A stretch of 49,826 nt of DNA from Bacteroidota bacterium (GCA_023386235.1 JAEWKC010000019.1:1-49826); one strand, 5' to 3'; shown: positions 1 through 9,172, counted from the first letter of the stretch. The notes: generated by a model from the letters alone, not told the origin. A program made the numbers and translations.

Positions 1-2
1 TA

Positions 3-866
3 TATGACCTGCATTGCAAACAGGTGCTGCAAAGTGATTATCTCAATGTGGATGAGACAACGATAAAAGTGCTGGACAAAGACAAAAAAGGTACTACGCA
101 CCAGGGATATTACTGGGTGTATTACGATACGCAGAAAAAATTAGCCCTTTTTGATTACCAGCCCGGCCGGGGCGCCATTTACCCCCAAACCATGTTGCAT
201 CACTTTAAAGGACACCTGCAAACAGACGGCTATGACGGCTACGATGGCTTTGATAAGATAGAAGGTATTATCACCCTTAACTGCTGGGCGCACGCCAGGC
301 GTAAGTTTTTTGAAGCAAAAGACTACGACCAGGTAAATGCAGAATCGGTGCTGGAACTCATACAACAGTTATATAAAAACGAAGCGCATTGCAGGGAAGA
401 AAACTTTACTCCTGAACAAATTAAAGCCTACCGAATCTCAGAAAGCATACCAATACTTGAAGAACTACACCAATTATTAAAAGATTTACTCATAAAAACC
501 CTGCCGCAAAGCCCAATGGGCAAGGCGATCGCTTATACCCTAAAACGGTGGGAGAAGCTTTGTGTATATACCACCAATGGTATTTTGCAAATAGATAACA
601 ATCTCATCGAGAACTCCATCCGGCCGGTGGCCCTGGGCAGAAAAAACTATTTGTTTGCAGGTAGCCATGAACGTGCCCAGGATGCTGCCATGCTTTACAG
701 TTTATTTGCTACTTGCAGGTTACACAACATAAACCCCGAACACTGGCTCACTAACCTGTTTGAAAAAATCAACTCCACACCAAAAGATCAGCTACACCAA
801 CTGCTGCCCCCGCAATGGGCTGCGAGGCAGGCACAAAATTATGCTGCCTCCTTCAAAACACAATGA
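3..866 (+). mobile_element. IS66-family transposase (TnpC), 5' part outside the window
   Basis: This is the C-terminal part of an IS66 TnpC transposase, which cuts and joins insertion-sequence ends. The frame is open from the left edge, so the GTG at 24 is an internal Val codon and not a start. Visible family marks are the catalytic Asp in VDETTIKV (codon 51-53), Asp in QTDGYDGYDG (225-227) and Glu in NNLIENSIRP (609-611), which form the DDE triad. The zinc-finger-like CWAHARRKFFEA and the C-terminal segment LFATCRLHNINPEHWL also fit. It stops at TGA 864-866. The element seems to end near 887 (GGGATAC), after which the host susC reading resumes. TnpA, TnpB and the left terminal repeat lie outside the window, so whether the element is intact cannot be judged. 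Confidence 0.93.
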
Positions 867-887
867 CGGGGTTGGCCGAAGGGATAC

Positions 888-1619
888 AATGTAAATAGTA
901 TTCAACCTTTAAGATCTACAGTAGGACAACCATGGTACTCTTACTTCTTATTAAAAACAGACGGTATATTCCAAACACAACAGGAAATTGATAATTACAC
1001 TTTTGCAGCTAATGGTACTACAAATAAAATTCAGCCTAATGCAAAACCCGGAGATTTAAAATACATCGATTTTAATAATGATGGTCGTATTAACCAAAGT
1101 GATTATCAGTATATGGGAAGCTACCTACCTAAGATAACTTATGCATTCGGTAGCAATCTCGATTGGAAAAACATAGATTTCTCCTTTATGTTTCAGGGCA
1201 TTTCCGGTGTAAAAATATTTAATGGCTTTAAATCAATGGGTATTACCGGACGCCAGGTACCCAGCAATATGCTGACAATGGTTTTAGACTCATGGGAGTA
1301 CAACAAAAACTCAGGCATTCCACGCTTAGGATTGCTTAGCGACCCTAACGGAAACTATACCAACCCTTCTGATTTTATGCTGGAAGATGGCAGCTACTTA
1401 AGATTAAAAAACCTTGCTTTAGGCTATACGATTCCTTCAAGTTTCTTAACACAGTTAAAACTAACCGGAATGAATGTACGTGCATATATAAATGCAGAAA
1501 ATGTACTTACTATAACTAAATATACAGGCTTCGATCCGGAAGTAGGTAACTTCGGAATTGATGGAGGGCGCTATCCTAATGCACGCCTAATAAGCTTTGG
1601 ATTAAATATTAATTTCTAA
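888..1619 (+). pseudogene. SusC/RagA TonB-dependent receptor, 3' fragment cut by IS66
   Basis: Only about the last 243 codons of an outer-membrane SusC/RagA TonB-linked receptor remain (family about 1000 residues). Reading begins right after the presumed IS66 end with NVNSIQPLRS. It continues through GQPWYSYFLLKTDGIF, DFNNDGRINQSDYQYMG, a typical late SusC motif, and LEDGSYLRLKNLALGYTIPS. It ends in ARLISFGLNINF with the terminal aromatic residue expected for beta-barrel assembly. There is no valid start and no plug or signal region in this window. The fragment lies in the same frame as the transposase and is separated from it by the TGA at 864-866. The upstream half should lie beyond the left edge. 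It normally pairs with the following susD to import a polymer or ligand. Confidence 0.92.
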
Positions 1620-1641
1620 CACAATAATAAAATATTCAAAA

Positions 1642-3243
1642 ATGTATAAAAATAAAAATATTCTAAGCTTAATAGTCATTACGTTACTATTAACACTTTC
1701 AGCCTGTAATAAATTTTTAGAATTTGAACCTTATGGACCGCCCCAGTCCGGTAACTACTGGAAAACGGCAACAGATGCTATTGAAGCAAGAAATGCTCTA
1801 ACTATGTGGATTGCAAAAGAAGGAATTGACGGCAGAGGTCATATGTGGTTTGAAAACTGTAGCGACAATCTGGTTACCGGCAGACCTCAGGCAGAAGGTG
1901 ACCAAATAAAAAACTTTCAAATGTCGGGAAGTAACGGCCGCGATTGGAGGCAAAACTGGCCAATGATGTACAGAGTAATTGCAGCGGCTAATGACATCTT
2001 CAGAAATGTACCGGTCATGAATATCTCTGATGCCGTAAAAAACAATGTAGTTGGCGAAGCTCATTTCTTTCGTGCTTTTGCATATCTATGGCTTGCTCCC
2101 TGGTATGCCGATAACGGCCCAAATGGAGGATTGCCAATAGTTACAGAAAATACCAAATTCGAAGAGATTGATGTTCCCAGAGCAAAATCCGTACTTGAAA
2201 ATTACGACATGATAATTGATGATATGCGTAAAGCCGGAAATCTATTGCCGCTATTTTCTCAGGTGCCTGCCGCAGAAAAAGGTCGTCCGCACAAAGCTGC
2301 AGCATGGGCGCTTGCTGCCAGAGCAGCATTATATGCAGCACAGTATGATAATAAGTATTACGATATCGTTCTTGAAATGACGCAAAAAGTAATGGACTTA
2401 AGTGGTACCGATACTCGTAGTTTATATAGCGATTACAAAAATCTTTTTACCGAAGCAAATAATTTTAGTTCTGAATATATATACTCTATACAAGGTACAG
2501 CTGTTGACGGACCTAAGTTTGCCGGCATGTCTTTTCAAAATGGTGGTTGGGGCATTTTCAATACATGGGGATACTTTCAGCCTACACTTGAATTATACAA
2601 AGCTTATGAAACAGGTGATAAAAGAAGAGAAGCAACAATTTTATTCCCTGGCGATACTATACAATTCGTTGGAAGGAAAATAATTTTTGGAGTAAACCCT
2701 GCAAATATATCCAGTACTTCCGGAATGACTTTTCGTAAATGGATGTCGCCTTTTGAAGCAGCAGATGCACTTGGAAAAACCGTAAATCCCGATGGCAACA
2801 ATGCTTCTACAAGATTGAGCATTCCTTTAATAAGATTTGCCGATGTGTTGCTTATGCGTGCAGAAGCTCTTATCTGGTCAAAGGGAGAAGGAAATCCCGA
2901 AGCAGTGACCTTAATCAACCGTGTACGCCAAAGAGCCGGGCTTCCTGCCAACTCTACTGCCACAAAAGGACAGCTTATGAATGAAAGAAGATGTGAACTC
3001 GCCTTTGAGTTTTTACCAAGCCGTCATATAGATTTAGTAAGATGGGGCACAGCAAAGGAAATTTATGCCAAACCTTTGCATGGTGTGAAAACACATTTAA
3101 ATGCGGATGGTTCTTTCAACAGAACCGAAGAAATACAAATTTGGCCATCAAGAACTTTCAATCCAACTATTCATCATATATTCCCAATTCCGAATGCAGA
3201 AATAGCAAAAAGCAAAACATTAACTCAAAATCAAGGCTATTAA
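1642..3243 (+). CDS. SusD/RagB family outer-membrane lipoprotein
   Basis: A SusD-like surface lipoprotein of 533 residues that caps a SusC barrel and binds its ligand. The N-terminus is a lipoprotein signal with lipobox LSAC (Cys22). Family marks are GEAHFFRAFAYLWLAPWY and GGLPIV near residues 135-170 in the TPR-like helices. Later come RLSIPLIRFADVLLMRAEAL (about 390-410), NERRCELAFEFLPSRHIDLV (about 440-465) and the C-terminal HHIFPIPNAEIAKS. It starts 22 bp after the susC fragment, as in a normal susCD operon, and a strong hairpin follows. The gene itself looks intact, but its partner is destroyed, so it probably has no transport role unless another SusC substitutes. The ligand is unknown; the neighbouring phosphatases hint at an organophosphate. 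Confidence 0.96.
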   Translation: MYKNKNILSLIVITLLLTLSACNKFLEFEPYGPPQSGNYWKTATDAIEARNALTMWIAKEGIDGRGHMWFENCSDNLVTGRPQAEGDQIKNFQMSGSNGRDWRQNWPMMYRVIAAANDIFRNVPVMNISDAVKNNVVGEAHFFRAFAYLWLAPWYADNGPNGGLPIVTENTKFEEIDVPRAKSVLENYDMIIDDMRKAGNLLPLFSQVPAAEKGRPHKAAAWALAARAALYAAQYDNKYYDIVLEMTQKVMDLSGTDTRSLYSDYKNLFTEANNFSSEYIYSIQGTAVDGPKFAGMSFQNGGWGIFNTWGYFQPTLELYKAYETGDKRREATILFPGDTIQFVGRKIIFGVNPANISSTSGMTFRKWMSPFEAADALGKTVNPDGNNASTRLSIPLIRFADVLLMRAEALIWSKGEGNPEAVTLINRVRQRAGLPANSTATKGQLMNERRCELAFEFLPSRHIDLVRWGTAKEIYAKPLHGVKTHLNADGSFNRTEEIQIWPSRTFNPTIHHIFPIPNAEIAKSKTLTQNQGY

Positions 3244-3255
3244 TTTAGTAACTTC

Positions 3256-3291
3256 AAAAATGATTGCTTCTTGTGAGGAGCAATCATTTTT
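3256..3291 (+). terminator. Terminator after susD
   Basis: A 13-bp perfect stem (AAAAATGATTGCT at 3256-3268 with its complement at 3279-3291) and a 10-nt loop end in a T run. The open frame of the next gene nominally starts inside this hairpin at 3264, which argues for the later ATG at 3312. Confidence 0.8.
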
Positions 3292-3311
3292 CATTTTATA
3301 AAAATCAACAG

Positions 3312-5141
3312 ATGAAAAAAATATTTCTTTTTCTTTATTGTATGAATGCCGTATTGGTTATGGCGCAGCCACAAAAAAACTACACTGTTGCCAATGCCCA
3401 TTCGCATAATGATTATCAAAATCAGTTTCCCTTCCAGCAAGCGTATGAAGCGGGGTTTGGCTCTATAGAAGCAGATATTTTTTTAAAAGACAAGCAGCTA
3501 TTTTTGGCACATGACACAAAAGAACTGGCTCTGCAAAGAAGCATAGAAAAAGAATATCTCATCCCTTTGGCAAAGATGGTAAAAGATAACAATGGCTATC
3601 CTTATAAAGATGCAAACAAAGAGCTGCAGATACTTGTAGACGTTAAAACCGATGCAAAGCCTACGTTAGATGCATTCCTTTCCGTCTTAAAAAAATACCC
3701 GGAACTTACCAACTCCGATAAAATAAAATGGATTATTAGCGGCAATAAACCTGGCGAAACAGAATGGAGTCAATATCCGCGTTATGTTTTTTTCGATGCA
3801 AATTTTGAAAAAAACTATACTAATGAACAAATAGAAAAAATTGGTTTATACAGCAGCAGCTTAAAGGACTATACAAGCTGGAATGGCAAGAGTAATATAC
3901 CTGAAAAGGAATTAAACAAAATGAAAAATGCAATAGCAAAAGCCAATAAACAAAACAAAAAATCACGCTTTTGGGCTACACCCGATTTTGGAAACGCCTG
4001 GTATCAGTTAATGAATGCAGGCGTCGATTTCATTAATACGGATAAAATTTCGGAGCTCACAACTTTCTTAAATGATTTGCCAAAAAATACTTTTCAAAAC
4101 AACGATTTTTATACGCTTTACACACCGCAATACAAAAATGACGGGCAAGACAGAAAAATAAAAAACATCATTCTTTTTATTGGAGATGGTTGTGGTCTCG
4201 CGCAACTCTATGCTGGCTTTACAGCCAATAAAAGCCGGTTGAATATATTTAACATGAAGGGCACCGGCTTTTCTAAAACAGATTCCTACGACTCTTACAT
4301 AACCGATTCAGCTCCGGAATCTACAGCGCTTTCATCAGGACACAAAACCTGTAACCGGTTTGTAGGCGTAGATCACACAGGCACTGCATTAAAGCTTTTA
4401 CCGGAATATCTGATTGAGAAAAAAATAAAAACCGGACTCATCACCACCGGCAATGTCACTGATCCTACACCTGCCGACTTTTACGGACACAATATCAACA
4501 GAGATGACGCCGCCAACATGTTTAGAAACCTTGCCGCCTCTCCTGTAAGCATTTTAATGGGTAGTGGAGACAATGCCTTTAATGACGAATTGCACCAAAT
4601 TTTGCAAAAAGAAAATTTTGCAGTTACAGACAATGTAGCTAATGTAAAAGATACTAATAAAAGATAGCTGGTAATGCAGCAACAGGCCAGACACACTGCC
4701 ATAAACGGCAGAAAAGAATGGATGCGCGAAGCTTTCGCAAAATCAATTGATATGCTTAAAGCTAATAAAGACGGCTTCTTTCTAATGGTGGAAGCTGCTC
4801 AAATTGACTATGGCGGACACGCTATGGACCTGTCTTATGTAACTACAGAAGTAATGGACATGGACAAAACCGTAGGAGAAGCCATGCGGTTTGCCGATAG
4901 CAACGGAGAAACCCTGGTAATAGTACTCGCAGATCATGAAACCGGCGGACTTACTTTACTAGACGGGAACCTGCAAACCGGGTACGTTGCAGGCAATTTC
5001 TCTACCAACGATCATACAGGTATACCTATTCCTGTATTTGCCTATGGTCCGCAATCTAAAAAGTTTACAGGTTTTTATGAGAATACTGAAGTTTTTAAAA
5101 AGATACTTGAAGCCTTTGGCATTCAAATAAATAAAGAATAA
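3312..5141 (+). pseudogene. GDPD-like / alkaline phosphatase two-domain enzyme with in-frame amber stop
   Basis: Residues 1-19 are a signal peptide ending VMAQ. Residues about 25-260 look like a glycerophosphodiester phosphodiesterase/PI-PLC barrel (NAHSHNDYQNQF, GSIEADIFLKD, LFLAHDT). From about 287 an alkaline phosphatase domain begins, with metal-binding D292 in IGDGCG and nucleophile S333 in TDSAPESTALSSG. A TAG at 4665-4667 interrupts codon 452. The same frame then continues without shift to 5141 with the missing metal ligands: D499 and H503 in QIDYGGHA, D541 and H542 in ADHETGGL, and H568 in DHTG. Read through, it would be 609 residues. The truncated 451-residue product lacks these ligands and should have no phosphatase activity, though the first domain could survive. 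The interrupted position is probably a former Trp codon (TGG to TAG). Either the gene is decaying or the stop is read through. Confidence 0.88.
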
Positions 5142-5153
5142 AAATAATTCACA

Positions 5154-6971
5154 ATGTGGAGAAATAAAGCTATACTGAGCGTACTATTAATACTGATTTT
5201 CAATTTTTCTTTTAGTCAAAATAACAAGTCGGATAATTTTTCATTTGTAGTTATTCCTGATCGCACAGGAGGGTTCAGAATGGGAGTGTATGAAAAAGCA
5301 GTAGAAAAAATAAACTTATTAAACCCGAATTTTTCCGTTGGCATTGGCGATTATGTAGAAGGATATACAGATGACGAAAGTAAAATAAAGAAAGAATGGC
5401 TGGCATTCGACAGTATTGCTACCACACTGAAAGCACCCTTCTATAAAGTGCCGGGCAACCACGATTATACAGGTCATGCGCAACAACAGATTTGGGAAAA
5501 AAGATTCGGACAGGCCTATCAACACTTCATTTATAAAAACTGCCTTTTTCTCTTGCTTAACTCCAACGATGGTGATGGAGTAAACATAAGTCAGAAGCAG
5601 TTGAACTATTTTATAGAAACAATAAATAAAAATAAACATGTAGCCTGGACCTTCGTATTTCTTCATCATCCTTTGTGGAATTATATTGACGATAAAGGTT
5701 TCTCAAAATTAGAAGAGCAGCTTTACAACAGCAACTATACGGTTTTTGCAGGTCATACACATATATACAATTACCAGGAAAGATATGGTAAAGATTATAT
5801 AACCCTTGCTACGGCGGGAGGCTCATCTGACCTAAGGGGTAAAGCGTTTGGAGAGTTGGATCATATTGCTTACGTGTCTTTTAATGATCGAAAGCCAGCC
5901 ATAACACAGCTGGCTCTTTCAGGTATTTTAGATAAAGATTTCACCCATATTGGCAAAGTAGCACATGCCAGAAAAATTGATAGTCTTAGTAAAATCCCTA
6001 TAGCTGTTTTACAAAATGACGATGGAGATGGAGGACTATATTTTCAACTGAGAAATTCAACCAGCCTGCCTCTTACCTATCAAATAGATTTTCTATATCA
6101 GTCTTTTTTATCATTGTCGCAAAACAACATCTACCACACAGTCCAGCCCGGCAAAACAGATAATATCTTTGTACAAACTAAAAAAATAAAACCCGTATCA
6201 GACAGCCTGCGATTTATTTATAAGCTGCAATCTACCGATATTGAAATCATAAAAAAAACTGCTATTGTATATGAACGAAACATACCGGCAATATTTTCTG
6301 ACACACCCGTAGTTTTCATCGACAATAAAAAAATAAACTTTCCTGAGCACGACAAATTTATTCAACAACAATACAGCCTGGATGACCATACTTCTTTTGC
6401 TCACTCAAATAACCGGCTGTCAATAAGTGAAGGAGGAAATTTAAACCTAAGATTGTATCATCCTCCAACCAGGTCGTACTCTGCATCACAGCAAATCAGT
6501 TTACACAAAAAAGATTTTCTTCCTACCCTTTCAATAAAAGAAAAAAACATAAAAAAAGGTTTACGATATAATTATTACGAAGGTGTATTTTCAGTATTGC
6601 CCGATTTTTCAAAACTAAAATCTCTTAAAAAAGGTGTTGCTTTAGATTTTGACGTTGAAAAAATAATGGAAAAAGAAAACAACTTCGCTATTACGTATTC
6701 CGGATTTGTAAAAATACCTCAAGATGGTTTGTATAAAATATTGCTTACTTCTGACGATGGCAGCAAACTAAACATTCATAACGCAACTATCGTAGATAAT
6801 GACGGATCGCACAGTGTACGCACAACACAAGGATATGCCGCGTTAAAAAAAGGATTTTACCCTATTGACATCTACTATTTTGAAGACTTTGACGGACAGA
6901 AATTAGATGTACAATTTTTTGATGCAGAAACCAATAAAAAGCTAAACGTAGAATATTTCCACGAACCGTAA
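5154..6971 (+). CDS. Secreted calcineurin-like metallophosphoesterase with C-terminal PA14 domain
   Basis: 605 residues with a signal peptide ending NFSFSQ (about residue 22). The phosphoesterase domain (about 25-230) shows the metal motifs in order: VVIPDRTGGF (the D-x-T variant of the first motif seen in a Bacteroidota subfamily), VGIGDYVEG, VPGNHDYTG, FLHHPLW and FAGHTHIYNY. The last 130 residues form a PA14-like domain, with the recognisable stretch DGLYKILLTSDDGSKLNI, a carbohydrate- or surface-binding beta fold. It starts 12 bp after the phosphatase pseudogene, so the two were probably co-transcribed. A hydrolase acting outside the cytoplasm on a phosphoester is the natural reading; the substrate is not evident. 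No damage is seen in this gene. Confidence 0.9.
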   Translation: MWRNKAILSVLLILIFNFSFSQNNKSDNFSFVVIPDRTGGFRMGVYEKAVEKINLLNPNFSVGIGDYVEGYTDDESKIKKEWLAFDSIATTLKAPFYKVPGNHDYTGHAQQQIWEKRFGQAYQHFIYKNCLFLLLNSNDGDGVNISQKQLNYFIETINKNKHVAWTFVFLHHPLWNYIDDKGFSKLEEQLYNSNYTVFAGHTHIYNYQERYGKDYITLATAGGSSDLRGKAFGELDHIAYVSFNDRKPAITQLALSGILDKDFTHIGKVAHARKIDSLSKIPIAVLQNDDGDGGLYFQLRNSTSLPLTYQIDFLYQSFLSLSQNNIYHTVQPGKTDNIFVQTKKIKPVSDSLRFIYKLQSTDIEIIKKTAIVYERNIPAIFSDTPVVFIDNKKINFPEHDKFIQQQYSLDDHTSFAHSNNRLSISEGGNLNLRLYHPPTRSYSASQQISLHKKDFLPTLSIKEKNIKKGLRYNYYEGVFSVLPDFSKLKSLKKGVALDFDVEKIMEKENNFAITYSGFVKIPQDGLYKILLTSDDGSKLNIHNATIVDNDGSHSVRTTQGYAALKKGFYPIDIYYFEDFDGQKLDVQFFDAETNKKLNVEYFHEP

Positions 6972-6986
6972 ACTAAACAAAAAAGC

Positions 6987-7664
6987 CTATTTATTATTGC
7001 TGTTTATATCCACAGGTTCTGCTATTTTCTTAGAACTTTTTCTGGCTTTGAAATATTCAAACACCATTGGCAAAAGAGATAGCCCGATAATTAAAAATAC
7101 AACAATCTCAAAATTGTTTTTCACTATCGGAATATTGCCAAGGAAGAATCCGGCCAATGTAATGCCTACCACCCATACAAAACCGCCAATTACGTTGTAA
7201 GAGAAGAAATGGAAATAATTCATTTTACCAATGCCTGCTACAAACGGTGCAAATGTGCGCACAATAGGCACAAAACGGGCAATAACAATGGTTTTAGCTC
7301 CATGCTTTTCATAGAACTCATGTGTCTTATCCAAGTATTGAGGTTTTATCAGCTGTTTACCCCGAATTTTTATTTTCAGCATTCGCGGACCCAGATATTT
7401 CCCTATCATATAATTAGACGCATCTCCTAACACTGCCGCAATAAACAGCAGGATTAAACACATCCATATATTTAATGAGCCCTGAGCAGCAAACATCCCT
7501 ACAGCAAACAATAAAGAATCGCCCGGAAGAAACGGCATAACAACAATTCCCGTTTCTACAAAAATGATAAGAAATAAAATGACGTATATCCAACTGTCAT
7601 ATTTAATAATAAATTCGTTGAGATGCTGATCTATATGCAGAATAAAATCTACCAGTTCCATCAT
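6987..7664 (-). CDS. DedA family membrane protein
   Basis: A DedA/VTT-domain inner-membrane protein of about 225 residues. The family includes flippases for undecaprenyl phosphate and phosphatidylethanolamine. Hydrophobic segments alternate with the signature VETGIVVMPFLPGDSLLF, then GDASNYMIGKYLG. The conserved amphipathic part is ARFVPIVRTFAPFVAGIGKM, followed by NVIGGFVWVVGITLAGFFLG. The upstream TTG at 7685 is rejected as the start because it falls inside a TACTTTTG promoter box (7683-7690). The paired ATGs at 7664 and 7661 fit the transcript better. The gene converges on the metallophosphoesterase gene, with only 15 bp between the stops. Confidence 0.93.
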   Translation of the reverse strand: MMELVDFILHIDQHLNEFIIKYDSWIYVILFLIIFVETGIVVMPFLPGDSLLFAVGMFAAQGSLNIWMCLILLFIAAVLGDASNYMIGKYLGPRMLKIKIRGKQLIKPQYLDKTHEFYEKHGAKTIVIARFVPIVRTFAPFVAGIGKMNYFHFFSYNVIGGFVWVVGITLAGFFLGNIPIVKNNFEIVVFLIIGLSLLPMVFEYFKARKSSKKIAEPVDINSNNK

Positions 7665-7682
7665 AATTATAAAATTGATGTG

Positions 7683-7690
7683 CAAAAGTA
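7683..7690 (-). promoter_or_regulatory. -7 promoter box for DedA
   Basis: TACTTTTG on the minus strand matches the Bacteroidota -7 consensus TAnnTTTG and lies about 20 bp before the chosen ATG. No convincing -33 box is visible. Confidence 0.55.
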
Positions 7691-7751
7691 AATTTTTAAC
7701 CCGTACTTTTTACATATACAACCCATTTGTTTAGAAATATTGTGTTAAGAA

Positions 7752-8366
7752 TTAATGGATGCTTCCACCTTTCACTTCCATATTTTTCATTACCTCTGCC
7801 TCGTATTGCAACCATTCGCTCCAGCGACTGCGTACCTTTTCTTTATCCATATACAATTCGGCCAGTTCAATAAAAAGAGTATAATGCCCCGCTTCACTTT
7901 CCATAAATCTTCTATAGAATTTGCGTAAATACGCATCTTCCAATCCTTCGCTCAGTCTTTTAAAGCGCTCGCAGCTTCTGGCTTCTATCAAAGCCATAGT
8001 AAGCAACTGATCTAAAAACCGGCCTTCGGCATTCCCGCCCTTCTGCTGAAATTCAAGCAACTTGTTTACATAAGCATCTTTGCGCTGTTTGTCAAGCTTG
8101 AGTCCTCGTTTCTTTAACTCCTGCAATACCAGCCTGAAATGTCCCCACTCTTCCGTTACTATCGGCGACAGTGCCTGTACCAGCTCGGCCTTGGACGAAT
8201 ATGTTTGTATAAGCGATATACAGCTTGTAGCCGCTTTCAGTTCGCAATATCCATGATCCGACAGAATTTCTTCCAGGCTACACGCGGCTAAATTTACCCA
8301 ACGCGGGTCTGTAGGCAACTGCAAGCCTAAAATACTCTTTGCAGAATCAGAATAATTTTCTTCCAT
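7752..8366 (-). CDS. miaE: tRNA-(ms2io6A)-hydroxylase-like diiron protein
   Basis: 204 residues that match MiaE, a ferritin-like non-heme diiron enzyme that hydroxylates the isopentenyl side chain of the 2-methylthio-A37 base in tRNA. Candidate iron ligands appear in EEILSDHGYCELKAA, VTEEWGHFRLVLQELKKRG, LIEARSCERFKRLSEGL and FMESEAGHYTLFIELAELY. These give the ExxH-type pairs of a four-helix bundle. The length is close to the family norm. The gene lies 15 bp downstream of the thioesterase gene and probably shares its transcript. In many Bacteroidota the annotation is by similarity only; actual substrate use needs the partner enzymes MiaA and MiaB, which are not in this window. Confidence 0.93.
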   Translation of the reverse strand: MEENYSDSAKSILGLQLPTDPRWVNLAACSLEEILSDHGYCELKAATSCISLIQTYSSKAELVQALSPIVTEEWGHFRLVLQELKKRGLKLDKQRKDAYVNKLLEFQQKGGNAEGRFLDQLLTMALIEARSCERFKRLSEGLEDAYLRKFYRRFMESEAGHYTLFIELAELYMDKEKVRSRWSEWLQYEAEVMKNMEVKGGSIH

Positions 8367-8381
8367 TGTACTATATCTGTA

Positions 8382-8801
8382 TTATTTATTATCTGAAAAA
8401 TAAGGTAATAATGCATTATACATTTCGACAGGCATGCCGGATTTTTTCCAAGTGTTTGTTTCCAGGAAAAATAACGTAACTGTACCCGCAGTTAATAGTT
8501 TTTTTGCATCATTAAATACTTCCACATGAAAAACTATTCTATGATCTACCGGTAAAGTACGAATGGAAGTAACAATGGTGAGCACATCATCGTATTTTGC
8601 CGAGCGCAAATATTTTACGTTAAGTTCTGTTACCGGCAGCATAATGCCCTCTTCTTCCATTTTCTTGTAGCTGAAACCCAGGCTGCGTATAGCTTCCACT
8701 CTTCCCACTTCAAAATACTGGGCATAGTTTCCGTAATATACTACACCCATCTGGTCGGTTTCGGCGTATCTTACTCTTATTTGTGTTGTAGATGTATACA
8801 T
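8382..8801 (-). CDS. Acyl-CoA thioesterase, YbgC/4-HBT hotdog family
   Basis: About 139 residues forming a single hotdog domain. The catalytic segment is RVRYAETDQMGVVYYGNYAQ near residues 7-26. Its Asp and the GVVYYGNY turn define the 4-hydroxybenzoyl-CoA thioesterase/YbgC group. EVGRVEAIRSLG follows. The open frame extends upstream, but the ATG at 8801 gives the standard family N-terminus (MYTSTTQIRVRYAETD). It also places the start just after the stop of the preceding gene, whereas the longer version would overlap that gene by about 80 bp. It likely hydrolyses short-chain or aromatic acyl-CoA; in Proteobacteria YbgC works with Tol-Pal, but no tol genes are nearby. Confidence 0.92.
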   Translation of the reverse strand: MYTSTTQIRVRYAETDQMGVVYYGNYAQYFEVGRVEAIRSLGFSYKKMEEEGIMLPVTELNVKYLRSAKYDDVLTIVTSIRTLPVDHRIVFHVEVFNDAKKLLTAGTVTLFFLETNTWKKSGMPVEMYNALLPYFSDNK

Positions 8802-8805
8802 ATTT

Positions 8806-9126
8806 TCACCATTTTTCTTCAGCGTCTGTATTCCGGAAAAAATTGCCATATTTCCGGATCGATATTTCTTTTTGCTTTTGTCTTTCAATAATCATTTTTG
8901 CAATCAATATGCCTGCGTCCTCTTTTGGAGAACTGATTAACTGTTGTTTGAGTTTCATTTCCGAAACATCCATTCTATAAAGAATTTGTACCAGTTCTGC
9001 AAAGTCTTCCACAATAAGTTTGTTTATTACACCGGCCAGCCTGTCAATTACCATCTTGTTTTCCCCGTTAAAAAAGTCGGTATTCGTCCCAAAAATCTGT
9101 GCTAAAGATTGCTGATAGTTTATCAT
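8806..9126 (-). CDS. Conserved-looking small protein of unknown function
   Basis: 106 residues, mostly helical and charged, with no signal peptide or membrane segment. I recognise no domain. The segment DRLAGVINKLIVEDFAELVQ suggests an amphipathic helix, and the C-terminus is basic (KQKEISIRKYG). It heads a probable operon with the thioesterase and miaE genes, since the next start is only 4 bp downstream, and it diverges from the TetR gene. Its position supports it being a real gene, but no function can be assigned. Confidence 0.7.
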   Translation of the reverse strand: MINYQQSLAQIFGTNTDFFNGENKMVIDRLAGVINKLIVEDFAELVQILYRMDVSEMKLKQQLISSPKEDAGILIAKMIIERQKQKEISIRKYGNFFRNTDAEEKW

Positions 9127-9172
9127 TTTATTAAAAAAAGCAAGTTAACACAAAAAATACTAACGAAATCAG

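Noticed and set aside
3264..3311. Upstream start for the phosphatase gene at 3264
   Set aside because: The codons lie in the susD terminator hairpin and precede a clean signal peptide that starts at ATG 3312.
4660..4680. Frameshift in the alkaline phosphatase gene
   Set aside because: Both halves are in the same frame (positions divisible by three), so the interruption is a nonsense codon and not an indel.
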